Source of the DNA: an uncultured Ruminococcus sp.
GTDB taxonomy: Bacteria > Bacillota > Clostridia > Oscillospirales > Acutalibacteraceae
Length of the DNA: 47,265 nucleotides
Direction of reading: 5' to 3'
Assembly (NCBI GenBank): GCA_902765625.1
Contig: CACXAO010000007.1
Span: 48,496 to 95,760 of the forward strand
The position numbers were made by a program, and so were the translations under genes. Shown here piece by piece: positions 24,046-32,305 of the stretch; the stretch's first letter is position 1; each line of letters opens with the position of its first letter. A model generated the notes under the pieces. That model was not told the origin of the DNA, did no database searches, and worked only from the letters and a program-made list of their open reading frames with translations.

Positions 24046-25323
24046 ATGAAACACACGCCTCAGTCAATTCAAAATAAAACCGACTACGAACAAACCCGTA
24101 TTTTCCGCTGCGAAACCGAGCGTAAGGACCCGATGGAGCTTTCGGCGCGCATTTACCGCGAGAGCGAGCCTGTTGTCAACACACAGAGCGGCAAGCTGCG
24201 ATTTGCGCCGGCAGCGCTCTTTGTGGCGTTCATCTTCGGGCTTGCGATATGGTTCATCTTCAACCCCAAGCTCGACTACAGCTCTTCCGAAAAGCGTTAT
24301 CTGCAAAAGTTCCCCGAGGTCAGCCTTTCGAGCGTATCGAGCGGCGAGTTCGGAACGGAGTTCGAGAGCTACTTTGCCGACCATTTTCCGGCGCGCAACC
24401 TCTGGGTGGGCTTCAACGCCTACTACGCCCTCGGCACCGGCAACAACGGCGCGGCAGGCGTTTACAACTGCAGCGACGGCTATCTGATCAACAAGCCCGT
24501 TTCGGTCAAGAACAATGTCGACAAGAACATCTCGGCGGTCATCGATTTCAAGCAGAACCTCGGCAAAATCCCCGTCACCGTCATGCTTGCTCCGTCGACC
24601 GGCTACGTCGCGTCCGACAAGCTGCCCGTTATCCACGACCGCTACAACGACGACCGCTACATCAACAACGCTAAGAGCGATCTCGCCGAGAGCGGCATAA
24701 GCTTCGTCGACCTGCGCGACAGCTTTAAGGAAGCCTACGAAAACGGCGAGCAGCTCTACTACCGCACCGACCACCACTGGACTACCGCCGGCGCGTACCT
24801 CGGCTATACAAAGCTCTGCGCCGCGCTGGGCAAAAAGCCGATAGCGAAAACCGACCTCAACGTTGAGATTTACCCGAACTTCTACGGCACAACCTACTCG
24901 ACGAGCGGCTTCTGGCTTACCGGCCCCGACGAGATTCAGGTCTGGAGCAACCCGAAGAACACGACGAACATCAAGGTGAAAATCACCGACGGCACCGAGA
25001 CCAAAACGAGCGATTCGCTCTACTTCTACAGCCACCTCAGCGAGGACGACAAGTACCCCGTTTTCCTCGACGGCAACCACGCAATAACCGAAATCACCAA
25101 CTCCAAGGCTCCCGAGGGTACGATTTTGCTCGTCAAGGACAGCTTCAGCCACAGTCTTGCGCCGTTCCTCGCGGAAAACTACCGCAAGGTCATCCTCGTC
25201 GATATGCGCTACTACAAGCTCAGCGTCTCAGACCTCGCGAAGAGCGAAAAAGCCGAAAGGGTAGTGGTGCTCTACGGAATCGACAACTTCGCAACCGACA
25301 CCGATCTGGTCTGGGTGAGCTAG
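24046..25323 (+). CDS. DHHW family protein (AlgJ/AlgX-like O-acetylation partner)
   Basis: A 425-residue protein with a cytoplasmic N-terminus of about 45 residues, one membrane helix (about 47-68) and an extracellular SGNH-like domain. The catalytic DHHW motif is at about residues 242-245. GTTYST and VKDSFSHS correspond to the other conserved blocks (the latter holds the candidate nucleophile Ser). It would complete the transfer of acyl groups delivered by the MBOAT partner. AGGAG lies 8 nt before ATG 24046. The last codon overlaps the stop of the convergent gene: both use the palindrome CTAG at 25320-25323. No terminator separates the two. Confidence 0.9.
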   Translation: MKHTPQSIQNKTDYEQTRIFRCETERKDPMELSARIYRESEPVVNTQSGKLRFAPAALFVAFIFGLAIWFIFNPKLDYSSSEKRYLQKFPEVSLSSVSSGEFGTEFESYFADHFPARNLWVGFNAYYALGTGNNGAAGVYNCSDGYLINKPVSVKNNVDKNISAVIDFKQNLGKIPVTVMLAPSTGYVASDKLPVIHDRYNDDRYINNAKSDLAESGISFVDLRDSFKEAYENGEQLYYRTDHHWTTAGAYLGYTKLCAALGKKPIAKTDLNVEIYPNFYGTTYSTSGFWLTGPDEIQVWSNPKNTTNIKVKITDGTETKTSDSLYFYSHLSEDDKYPVFLDGNHAITEITNSKAPEGTILLVKDSFSHSLAPFLAENYRKVILVDMRYYKLSVSDLAKSEKAERVVVLYGIDNFATDTDLVWVS

Positions 25324-26015
25324 TAGCCCTCGAGGCGGTTGATTTCCTCAAGCTCGTCTATGTCGTAGCTCGAACGTGTCGGCGGCGACTCGGCAGGGTC
25401 GTAGCTCCCCTCGAGAATACGCGCGATGTTGTCGGGCTTCATGATCCAGTCGAAGGTGGCCTTCCACTCGTTTTTGCCGCCTCCGCAGAGAAAGTCCGAA
25501 CGAGCCGCGCGCTTGAATAACCCGACAAAGCCCTCGCCGTCCAGCAGCGGCAGGGCTTGTTTTATGCGTTCGGCTCTCCTGCTTGTAAGCCGCTTGACCT
25601 TGGGGAGACGCTCGCATATCCCGTTGAACTGAGAAAGCACACTCTCACAAAAGGCAGCGTCAGCTTCTTTTTCACTGTGAGTGTCTTTTTCTTTATCTTC
25701 TTCATCTTCTTTTTCTTCTTCTTTTTCTTTTTCTTCTTGTATGCGGTCGCATGCGCTCGCATAACGCTTATTTGCGTTCCTGCGGTTTTGCTCGCAAAGC
25801 TTTGAGTAATTATCAAACTCCCTGTCCAGATTGTTTTTGAGAAGCGAGAAGAAAAGCTTCAGCGTGAGGTCGTCAAAATCAGGCTCCGCACCGCGGTTTG
25901 CGTAGGCAAAAAGCGCCTTTACGAGCATTCCTGCCTGCGTGTCCGAGAGCATTTCAAACTGAGTTTCGTTGCTCAGATACATATGAAAATAGTTAGGAAG
26001 CTTGTTGTCGGTCAT
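25320..26015 (-). CDS. DUF6291-like phage replisome-type protein
   Basis: A 231-residue protein. The N-terminal domain (LPNYFHMYLSNETQFEMLSD, LLKNNLDREFDNY, NRRNANKRYA) fits the DUF6291 family found in phage and ICE replication modules. A highly charged Glu/Lys/Asp tract follows at about 95-120. The C-terminal domain (LTSRRAERIKQAL, NEWKATFDWIMKPDNIARILEG) resembles the C-terminal part of phage replication proteins. No other phage gene is nearby, so it seems an isolated remnant or domesticated copy. ATG 26015 has AAAGGGGA at about 8 nt; the upstream GTG 26033 has no such site. The Glu/Lys tract comes from a purine-rich microsatellite at about 25680-25740. Confidence 0.75.
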   Translation of the reverse strand: MTDNKLPNYFHMYLSNETQFEMLSDTQAGMLVKALFAYANRGAEPDFDDLTLKLFFSLLKNNLDREFDNYSKLCEQNRRNANKRYASACDRIQEEKEKEEEKEDEEDKEKDTHSEKEADAAFCESVLSQFNGICERLPKVKRLTSRRAERIKQALPLLDGEGFVGLFKRAARSDFLCGGGKNEWKATFDWIMKPDNIARILEGSYDPAESPPTRSSYDIDELEEINRLEGY

Positions 26016-26054
26016 AAAAAAATCCCCTTTCACTTATACCGCGAAAGGAGGAAA

Positions 26055-26076
26055 AATTGCATAGTTTTATGCAATT
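26055..26076. repeat. perfect 9-bp inverted repeat
   Basis: AATTGCATA and TATGCAATT are separated by GTTT, upstream of the minus-strand gene at 25320-26015 and of the plus-strand gene at 26147. It could be an operator or a small hairpin. On the minus strand it is followed by a T-rich stretch. Confidence 0.7.
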
Positions 26077-26146
26077 CAGTTGGCAGTGATTTAAAGCCGA
26101 ATAAACCGCCGCCTTTCTGTCAATACTTATCTCAGAGGTGAAGAAA

Positions 26147-26572
26147 ATGAACGATATCGATATGCTGAAATGTATCGCGCAGAACGCCGAGATGGGCTGT
26201 CAGGGAGTGACGGCGGTACGTAAACGAATCGACAACAAGGCGGTTGACGATCTGCTTCTGACGCAGCTCACGCGCTACGGAAAGATATTTCACGCGGCAG
26301 GGCAGATGCTTCGCAACCGCGGCGAGAGCGTGCACCACATCAGTCCCGTTGCAAAGACGATGACGCGGCTCAGCGCGCAGATGGACCTGCGCCGCGACAG
26401 CACGCCGTCGCACGTTGCCGAGATGATGATCAAGGGCAGCACGATGGGCGTCAACAAGCTCGTACACAACCTGCGCGAATACGACCGTGCCGACTCGTCG
26501 GTGACTCTGCTCGCCAAAAAGCTCCTCGACACCGAGGAGGAACACATCCGCGAGCTCAGAGCGTTCGTGTGA
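26147..26572 (+). CDS. helical-bundle protein of unknown function
   Basis: A 141-residue all-helical protein: MNDIDMLKCIAQNAEMG, then GKIFHAAGQMLRNRG, and an end resembling ferritin-like bundles (LLAKKLLDTEEEHIRELRAF). Related proteins in clostridia are annotated as hypothetical or DUF2383-like. No clear metal-ligand set can be assigned. ATG 26147 is preferred over GTG 26138 because AGAGGTGA lies 7-8 nt before it. It is monocistronic, ending in a bidirectional terminator. Confidence 0.7.
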   Translation: MNDIDMLKCIAQNAEMGCQGVTAVRKRIDNKAVDDLLLTQLTRYGKIFHAAGQMLRNRGESVHHISPVAKTMTRLSAQMDLRRDSTPSHVAEMMIKGSTMGVNKLVHNLREYDRADSSVTLLAKKLLDTEEEHIRELRAFV

Positions 26573-26581
26573 CAGCAAAAA

Positions 26582-26609
26582 AACGGAGGGCATTGCGCTC
26601 TCCGTTTTT
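26582..26609 (+). terminator. bidirectional terminator
   Basis: Stem ACGGAGGGC / GCTCTCCGT flanked by an A run on the left and a T run on the right. It can serve both the gene before it and the convergent GH13 gene. Confidence 0.85.
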
Positions 26610-26615
26610 GTGGGT

Positions 26616-26770
26616 ATTAGTTGGTAGTTGGTAGTTGGTAGTTGGTAGATGGTAGTTTGGTAGTTGGTAGTCGGGTAGTTGGTAGTTGGTAGTTGGGTAG
26701 TTGGTAGTTTGGTAGTTTGGTAGTTGGGTAGTTGGTAGTTTGGTAGTTGGTAGTTGGGTAGTGGGTAGTC
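26616..26770 (+). repeat. heptanucleotide array, about 155 bp
   Basis: TAGTTGG units with GTAGTTTGG and GTAGTTGGG variants between two convergent genes, ending only a few bases before the GH13 stop codon. Confidence 0.95.
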
Positions 26771-26774
26771 GTCC

Positions 26775-28304
26775 TCAGCTCTCCAAAAGGAGGAAGCTCT
26801 GCGGCTGCATTTTGATTTTGCCGTCCTTGATTTCAGCCTGACCGATTTTGTAAACAACGTCGCCGTCGTAGCGCGTGTCGATTTCAAAGTACTCGGAGGT
26901 GGGGTTGAAGTACATAACGAGGCTGCCTCTGCGGTATGCAAATGCGAGGCTCTCGCCGCTCGTCATGAATTCAAGCTCGCCGTTGCCGTGGAGGTCGGCG
27001 TACTTATGGCGCAGCGCGATGAGGTCGGTCACGACGCGGTAAATGCTGTCGGGATCGTTTTTCTGATTCTCAACGGTGGGCGCGTCGTCGCTCTTGTCAA
27101 CGGGCAGATAAGGCTCGTCGCTGGTTGAGAAGCCGAGGTTCTTGCCTGCGCACCACTGCATGGGAGTACGCGAGCCTGTGCGCGAGAAGCCGCCCTCCTT
27201 GCTGACCAGATCAGCCTGATAGCGCATTCCCAGCTCGTCGCCGTAGTAGAGGAAGGGCACGCCGGGCATGGTGAAGATGAAGGCGTTGACGAGCTTGATC
27301 GCCTGCTTGTCGAGGTAGGCGGTAACGCGCGGCATGTCGTGGTTGTTGGTCATAAAGCAGATGTAGCCGTTCTCCTTGGTGTGGTTGTAGCGCGGCAGGT
27401 ACTCGTCGGTAAAGGGCTTGAGCCTGCCCTTGCCGTTCTTGTTGAACACCGCCATGTCGCCCCATTCGCCGAATCGGAAAAGACGCGAATAGCCGTTGCC
27501 GTAGTGGTCGAGGTAGAAGTCCATGTGGAAGCCGGAGTCGTTGATGGAGCGCTCAGGCCAGCACCATTCCGAAACGAGCGCGCACTCGGGGTATTCCCTG
27601 TCCATCATGTCGCGGACGCCGCGCCAGATGCGCGAGGTAGCGATTTTGTCGTCGTCGTTTTTGACGAGGGAGTCCGCCATGTCGACGCGGAAGCCGTCAG
27701 CGCCCTTGTCGAGCCAGAAGCGCATGATATCCTTGATCGCCTCGACGGTAGCCTGACAAGCCGGGTCGCCCGCGGGAAGCTGCCATTCGGGATGGCTGAC
27801 CTCGTAGAAGCCGTAGTTGAGCGCAGGCTGCGAGCTGAAATAGTTGACCATGTAGTTGCCGTTGCGCTCGCAGATGCCGCACATCATGCGGTACTCGGGC
27901 GGAGCGTCCCAGACGGTCTTTGTGAAGATGTAGCGGTCGGAGAACTCGTTCTTCGCCGCCTTTTTTGCCTCCAGAAACCACGGATGCTGATCGGAGGTAT
28001 GGCCGGGAACGAGGTCGAGCAGAACCTTGATGCCCTTGGCGTGGGCGCATTCAAAGAGCCGCACCAAATCCTCGTTGGTACCGTAACGGGGAGCGACCTT
28101 TTTGTAGTCGCGCACGTCGTAGCCGGCGTCCATAAACGGAGAGTCGTAAACGGGATTGAGCCAGAGCGCGTTGCAGCCCAGCTCCTTAACATAGTCGAGC
28201 TTCTCGATGATACCCTGCAAATCGCCGATACCGTCGCCGTTGCTGTCGTAAAAGCTCTGTGGATAGATTTCGTAAAATACCGCGTCATTCAGCCAAGTAG
28301 GCAT
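26775..28304 (-). CDS. GH13 alpha-glucosidase / alpha-amylase family enzyme
   Basis: A 509-residue cytoplasmic enzyme (no signal peptide). Residue blocks: YEIYPQSF and the Ca-site-like DSNGDGIGDLQG (19-30); DLVPGHTSDQHPWF (region I, His in GHT); GFRVDMADS with nucleophile Asp208; SEWCW with acid/base Glu246; NNHDMPR with His322/Asp323. This pattern fits the oligo-1,6-glucosidase / maltodextrin-degrading branch of GH13, so it probably splits maltooligosaccharides or isomaltose inside the cell. Exact specificity is open. ATG 28304 has AAGGGTGG 5-6 nt upstream. It has its own promoter and a shared terminator. Confidence 0.92.
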   Translation of the reverse strand: MPTWLNDAVFYEIYPQSFYDSNGDGIGDLQGIIEKLDYVKELGCNALWLNPVYDSPFMDAGYDVRDYKKVAPRYGTNEDLVRLFECAHAKGIKVLLDLVPGHTSDQHPWFLEAKKAAKNEFSDRYIFTKTVWDAPPEYRMMCGICERNGNYMVNYFSSQPALNYGFYEVSHPEWQLPAGDPACQATVEAIKDIMRFWLDKGADGFRVDMADSLVKNDDDKIATSRIWRGVRDMMDREYPECALVSEWCWPERSINDSGFHMDFYLDHYGNGYSRLFRFGEWGDMAVFNKNGKGRLKPFTDEYLPRYNHTKENGYICFMTNNHDMPRVTAYLDKQAIKLVNAFIFTMPGVPFLYYGDELGMRYQADLVSKEGGFSRTGSRTPMQWCAGKNLGFSTSDEPYLPVDKSDDAPTVENQKNDPDSIYRVVTDLIALRHKYADLHGNGELEFMTSGESLAFAYRRGSLVMYFNPTSEYFEIDTRYDGDVVYKIGQAEIKDGKIKMQPQSFLLLES

Positions 28305-28343
28305 AAGAACCACCCTTTCAGTAATAAAATTTTGTACACTTTT

Positions 28344-28372
28344 ATTGTATCAAATAAGGCGGCGTTTGGCAA
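28344..28372 (-). promoter_or_regulatory. sigma-A promoter of the GH13 gene
   Basis: Minus strand TTGCCA (28367-28372) and TACAAT (28344-28349), 17-nt spacing, with TGA directly before the -10 box. Confidence 0.7.
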
Positions 28373-28394
28373 TCGTTTTTCCAAGAAAAATCAC

Positions 28395-28423
28395 TTGCGC
28401 GGACAGATTTTTTGGCATAGAAT
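28395..28423 (+). promoter_or_regulatory. probable promoter of the mecA-like gene
   Basis: TTGCGC (28395-28400) and TAGAAT (28418-28423) with 17-nt spacing, 30 nt upstream of the start codon. The -35 box is weak. Confidence 0.55.
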
Positions 28424-28452
28424 GAGGTGTATGACGACAGGAGGGTGTTTGT

Positions 28453-28995
28453 ATGACAGTCAACAGGCTCAGCGGCAACCGCGTGCTTATCATTTTGGAA
28501 CAGGACGAAATGCGCGACCTCGCGCTTGACCTCGACAACGTGGGTTCGGGCAGCCGCTCGCTCACCGCGCTTTCAACGCTCAGCCGCACCGCCTGCAGGC
28601 GCGAGGGTATTGACGAGGAAGGCCGGCGGCTCAAGGTCGAGGCGATGTCGCTGGGCGAGAGCTGCTATCTGCTCGTCACGGTGGGAGCGGCAAAGAGGTA
28701 CAAAACCAAGCCGCGCGCGGTGTGCTACCGGTTTTGCCGCGTCGGAGATATGACCGACTGTCTTGCCCAGCTCTGCCGCGCGGGATTTGTGCTGCCGCGA
28801 AGCGCGCTGTATACCTATCAGAGCGAATACTACCTCGTCCTCAGCTACCCGGCGCTGCCTAAGCGCGTGAGGATTCTGCTCAGCGAATACAACGCCGCGC
28901 GCTGCAAACGGCTGACGGCGGCGTACCTCGGCGAACGCGCAAAGCCGCTCTGCCAAAGATGCGCCGTTCAGACCGTAGGAGGAAGGTTTGTGTAG
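28453..28995 (+). CDS. mecA: MecA-like adaptor protein
   Basis: A 180-residue protein. The N-terminus (MTVNRLSGNRVLIILEQDEM) is typical of the MecA family. The C-terminal half (RFCRVGDMTDCLAQLC, SEYYLVLSYPALPKRVRILLSEY) matches the ClpC-binding domain pattern. MecA delivers unfolded or specific substrates to ClpCP, including competence and sporulation regulators. It is shorter than Bacillus MecA (about 218), mainly in the linker. ATG 28453 follows AGGAGGGTG. It is probably monocistronic. The symbol reflects the family rather than proven orthology. Confidence 0.8.
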   Translation: MTVNRLSGNRVLIILEQDEMRDLALDLDNVGSGSRSLTALSTLSRTACRREGIDEEGRRLKVEAMSLGESCYLLVTVGAAKRYKTKPRAVCYRFCRVGDMTDCLAQLCRAGFVLPRSALYTYQSEYYLVLSYPALPKRVRILLSEYNAARCKRLTAAYLGERAKPLCQRCAVQTVGGRFV

Positions 28996-28998
28996 GGG

Positions 28999-29190
28999 CT
29001 AAGAGTTGAGAGTGGAGAGTTAAGTGAATGGCGGGCGCTGCCCGCACCCGATTTGTATTGCATTCCGTATACCTTTGGCTTTAAAAGGTTACGCGCAATA
29101 TTGATTCAGTCGGGCACCGATTTTTCTTATCAACCGCTCTATCCGCTCGACCTTCACTCCACTCTCAACTCTAAACACTCCACTCTCCAA
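28999..29190. repeat. intergenic repeat remnants
   Basis: A short GAGAGTT-type array (29002-29024) is followed by an inverted copy of the junction motif (CCCGCACCCGATTT at 29040-29053). A related CGGGCACCGATTT is at about 29114-29126, and an ACTCTCAACTCTAAACACT array at 29158-29190. These are pieces of the same repeat families as 9287-9378. No gene is visible. Confidence 0.7.
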
Positions 29191-29197
29191 AAAACGC

Positions 29198-29226
29198 TTG
29201 CATTCCTCTCTGCTGTGTGATAGAAT
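29198..29226 (+). promoter_or_regulatory. sigma-A promoter of the dockerin protein gene
   Basis: TTGCAT (29198-29203) and TAGAAT (29221-29226), spacer 17 nt, 20 nt before the start codon. Confidence 0.65.
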
Positions 29227-29246
29227 AAAGGGGAGGGGTGATTTGC

Positions 29247-30728
29247 ATGAAAAATCGTAAACATATCTTAAAAATTAGTTCAATCTTCTTGACCGCCGCC
29301 ATGCTGCTCAGCTCAATGGGCGCGGCTGCCTTCGCCGCAGAGAAAACTCCTGCCGGCACTATCGACAAGCTTGCCACAAACGGAAGCAGCTTCCTTTCGT
29401 CAAGCGATAAAGCAGGCGCACTTGAGGCTGTGCGCGACGGCGTGTTGAATTATCAGTCGAATATCGATATCAAGGATTACCGTATCAAGGCTGAGGACGC
29501 AGGTCTTTTGCTCGACGCGGTAAAAAGCTGCTACCCCGAGACGTTCTGTCTGGCGCAGACTGTTTATGTTTCTCCTACCCAGATAGGCGGCGTGTCGTAT
29601 ATCAGCTCAGTAATTCCCCAGTACCAGACGTCCTCCGCCGAGGAGTACAACACAATGCTCAGCGCGTTTTACGCAAAGGCTGACGAGTACCTTTCTCTCG
29701 TCGACGACTCCATGAACGACTTCACAAAGGCGGTCGTCCTTCACGACGCCATCGTCATGAACAGCGAATATTACATTACAAAGGACGGCGTCAGCGCTAC
29801 TCCCTATACCCTCATGGTCGAGGGCTGGGGCAAGTGCGAGGACTATTCGCGCGTTTACGCCTACCTGCTCGCCCAGACCGGCATAAAGAGCGAACTCGTC
29901 GATTCCGACAGCATGAACCACGAGTGGATCAAAATTCAGCTCGAAGGCAAGTACTACGAGGTCGACGTTACATGGGACGACCCCGTTTCGAGCAAGGATA
30001 AGCTTGATGCCCCGGGCAGAGTGAGCCACGACTACTTCCTTTTCAGCAACTCAAGCTTCCCCAATCACTCAGGCTACTACGAGCTTAATCCCTCCGCCGA
30101 CACCACCTACGACGAGTACTATATCCATAATATGGATTCGCAGCTCTGCATGGTGCGCGGTTCGCTCTACGGCATTTACTGCGCGTCGGGCGTGGTCGAA
30201 ACCAAGCTTGTGAGCTACAACGCGGCAAACGAGCTCACCACCGTTTATGATCTCGGCGCTGCGGTTGAGAGCGCCGAGGGCTTCTGGGCAAGCCACTGGA
30301 GCGCAGGCGACGGCTACTACTACACTTCGTCCTACGCTAACCTCTGTACATACGACGGTCTGCTCTATTACAACATGCCCAAGGGCGTTTACGTCTTTGA
30401 CGCGGCGACCAACACCAACCTCAAGCTCGCCGCCTACAACGGTACAAATCCGCTTTACGGTCTCAAGATCGCCGACGGCAAGCTCTACGGCGACGACGCG
30501 CAGGAACCCGGCTACTCCGGCACCCTTGTTGAGGTTGCGGACTGTCTGAAGATGGGCGACGTTGAGGACGACGGCATTCTCAATATCATCGACGCGACCC
30601 AGATCCAGCGCAAGCTCGCCGACTTCATCAGCTTCGACGATTTCGGAAACCTCAAGGCTGATTTCAACCACGACGGCATCATCAATATCAACGACGTAAC
30701 CGCAATTCAGGTTGCTATCGCTCAGTAA
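29247..30728 (+). CDS. secreted transglutaminase-like protein with type I dockerin
   Basis: A 493-residue protein with a signal peptide (about 1-32, ending AAAFAAEK). A transglutaminase/protease-like domain (about 140-270) has the catalytic Cys in GWGKCEDYSRVYAY, the His in NHEWIKIQ and the Asp in VDVTWDDP. A middle region rich in Tyr and Trp repeats (YYYTSSYANLC, LYYNMPKGVYVF) resembles a beta-propeller or DUF5050-like segment. A C-terminal dockerin has two Ca-binding repeats (DVEDDGILNIIDATQIQ and DFNHDGIININDVTAIQ). The dockerin should plug it into a cohesin scaffold at the cell surface. The substrate is unknown: peptide cleavage or cross-linking are both possible. ATG 29247 follows the purine-rich GGGGAGGGG; GTG 29238 is too close to it. 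Confidence 0.9.
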   Translation: MKNRKHILKISSIFLTAAMLLSSMGAAAFAAEKTPAGTIDKLATNGSSFLSSSDKAGALEAVRDGVLNYQSNIDIKDYRIKAEDAGLLLDAVKSCYPETFCLAQTVYVSPTQIGGVSYISSVIPQYQTSSAEEYNTMLSAFYAKADEYLSLVDDSMNDFTKAVVLHDAIVMNSEYYITKDGVSATPYTLMVEGWGKCEDYSRVYAYLLAQTGIKSELVDSDSMNHEWIKIQLEGKYYEVDVTWDDPVSSKDKLDAPGRVSHDYFLFSNSSFPNHSGYYELNPSADTTYDEYYIHNMDSQLCMVRGSLYGIYCASGVVETKLVSYNAANELTTVYDLGAAVESAEGFWASHWSAGDGYYYTSSYANLCTYDGLLYYNMPKGVYVFDAATNTNLKLAAYNGTNPLYGLKIADGKLYGDDAQEPGYSGTLVEVADCLKMGDVEDDGILNIIDATQIQRKLADFISFDDFGNLKADFNHDGIININDVTAIQVAIAQ

Positions 30729-30740
30729 AACCAAAAAAAT

Positions 30741-30773
30741 AAAAGGTCGGCTTTTGCAGCCGGCCTTTTTTTT
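30741..30773 (+). terminator. bidirectional terminator
   Basis: Stem AAGGTCGGCT / AGCCGGCCTT with A-rich left and T8 right flanks, between convergent genes. Confidence 0.9.
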
Positions 30774-30818
30774 GGTATCAGACGCCGCCAAAATGGTGGT
30801 AAAAAGCAACGTCCTTCG

Positions 30819-31238
30819 TTAAAAACTGAGAATCGTCATGATCACCGTCAGTATGCCCCAGCACACCGAAATGCCGGCAAGTCCCATTGAAACCGCGATC
30901 CGCGCAGTGAAGCCGATGCGCATACGCCGCGCCGCCGAGAAGGTCATGAAGCCGAACACCATCGATACGAGCGAAACGGCAAACCCCGCAAGCGCCGGGA
31001 TGATCGTGTACTCGCCGAGAAATACGAGCAGCGACACCGCAATGCCTGCAAGCGCAAGGGTAATCGTCAGCGACGACATTTTCGAAATCTGATCACGGTG
31101 AGCAGCGTCCTCAATAGCGTCGAGGGCGGACATATGCGTTCTGTCGGAAAACAGCACCAAACGTTCCTGAACCGCGTTTCCGCAGACGGGGCAGCGTTCC
31201 TTGTCGGCGACATCGGTGCCGCAGTGCTTACAAATCAT
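30819..31238 (-). CDS. zinc-ribbon membrane protein, unknown function
   Basis: A 139-residue protein. An N-terminal zinc ribbon (MICKHCGTDV, CPVCGNAV: two Cys-x2-Cys pairs) is followed by a short linker and three hydrophobic helices (about 55-75, 77-100 and 110-138). This layout is common among small clostridial membrane proteins of unknown role. AAGGAGG lies 7 nt before ATG 31238. Confidence 0.8.
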   Translation of the reverse strand: MICKHCGTDVADKERCPVCGNAVQERLVLFSDRTHMSALDAIEDAAHRDQISKMSSLTITLALAGIAVSLLVFLGEYTIIPALAGFAVSLVSMVFGFMTFSAARRMRIGFTARIAVSMGLAGISVCWGILTVIMTILSF

Positions 31239-31270
31239 TGCAATGCCTCCTTTTAGATTTATTTACCATA

Positions 31271-31298
31271 ATTATAACTTTTTACATATTAAAAACAA
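31271..31298 (-). promoter_or_regulatory. probable promoter of the zinc-ribbon gene
   Basis: Minus strand TTGTTT (31293-31298) and a perfect TATAAT (31271-31276), 16-nt spacing. Confidence 0.6.
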
Positions 31299-31339
31299 GA
31301 AATAACTTGCGGTAACGGTCACGAATTGTTGTATTTTTC

Positions 31340-31368
31340 TTGTAAAATTTTCGCGGAAGTGGTATAAT
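31340..31368 (+). promoter_or_regulatory. sigma-A promoter of the metF-metH operon
   Basis: TTGTAA (31340-31345) and TATAAT (31363-31368), 17-nt spacing, with TGG before the -10 box. The leader to the metF start is about 65 nt. I saw no SAM or cobalamin riboswitch in it. Confidence 0.75.
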
Positions 31369-31441
31369 AAAAGGAATTTAACCCGGCGTGAAAAACCGCG
31401 CCGTCAGCCTGACCACCGATAAACCAAAAGAGGGAATAAAT

Positions 31442-32305
31442 ATGAAAATCACATCCTTATTTGAAAACAAGAGCAGGACGGTCTTTTCGTTCGAGGTCTT
31501 TCCTCCCAAAAAAACCTCGCCGATCGAGTCCGTCTACGGCAAGCTTGAGGAAATCTGCGCCCTGAAGCCCGATTTCATCAGCGTTACCTACGGCGCAGGC
31601 GGCACAGGCGGCCACAGCCGCACCTGCGAGATCGCCTCCAAAATCAAGCACGGCTTCGGCGTTGAGTCCGTCGCCCACCTCACCTGCGTCAACAGCTCAA
31701 GGGCTGACATCGACGCCACTCTCGAGGACTTCCGCAAAAACGGTATCGAAAACATCCTCGCGCTGCGCGGCGATTTCGTCGACGGCGTTGAGCCTAAGCA
31801 CGACTTCCGCTACGCCTCCGAGCTTTGCGGATACATCGCCCAAAAGGGCGGCTTCGACATCGCGGGCGCCTGTTACCCCGAGGGTCACGTCGAGGCTAAG
31901 GACGAGGTCGCGGACATTCTCAACCTCAAAAAGAAGGTCGACGCAGGCGCGACTCACCTCATCAGCCAGCTTTTCTTCGACAACGCGAGCTACTACCGCT
32001 TTATCGAGCGAATGCGCATTGCCGAGATCAGCGTTCCCGTCGAGGCAGGCATAATGCCCGTCACCAACAAGGCGCAGATCGAGCGCATGGTATCTCTCTG
32101 CGGCGCGAGCCTTCCCTCAAAGTTCACAAAGGTCATGCAGCGCTACGAGAGCCGTCCCGAAGCCCTCCGCGACGCGGGCATCGCCTACGCGGTCGAGCAG
32201 ATCGTCGACCTCATCGCAAACGGCGTCGACGGCATCCACCTCTACACCATGAACAATCCCTACGTTGCGCGCCGCATTACCGAGGCGGTGTACAAGCTTT
32301 TATGA
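31442..32305 (+). CDS. metF: methylenetetrahydrofolate reductase
   Basis: A 287-residue FAD-binding TIM-barrel enzyme of the MetF family. Visible blocks are FSFEVFPPK with the catalytic Glu, SVTYGAGG, HLTC, LALRGD, SQLFFDN and EAGIMPV. It reduces 5,10-methylene-THF to 5-methyl-THF, the methyl donor for MetH. ATG 31442 follows AGAGGGA; an upstream GTG at 31388 lacks a ribosome site. The next gene overlaps by 4 nt (ATGA), and metH follows, so the methyl supply and methionine synthesis form one operon. Confidence 0.95.
   Translation: MKITSLFENKSRTVFSFEVFPPKKTSPIESVYGKLEEICALKPDFISVTYGAGGTGGHSRTCEIASKIKHGFGVESVAHLTCVNSSRADIDATLEDFRKNGIENILALRGDFVDGVEPKHDFRYASELCGYIAQKGGFDIAGACYPEGHVEAKDEVADILNLKKKVDAGATHLISQLFFDNASYYRFIERMRIAEISVPVEAGIMPVTNKAQIERMVSLCGASLPSKFTKVMQRYESRPEALRDAGIAYAVEQIVDLIANGVDGIHLYTMNNPYVARRITEAVYKLL

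Noticed and set aside
27339-28529. A 396-residue plus-strand frame opposite the GH13 gene
   Set aside because: Antisense to a gene with all four catalytic regions, with no domain of its own and no start signals.
28999-29190. A small RNA gene in the mecA-dockerin gap
   Set aside because: Most of the gap is explained by repeat relics. No terminator or promoter is visible apart from the one serving the dockerin gene.
31376-31441. SAM, THF or cobalamin riboswitch in the metF leader
   Set aside because: The leader is only about 65 nt, with a small GC hairpin and none of the conserved boxes of those classes.
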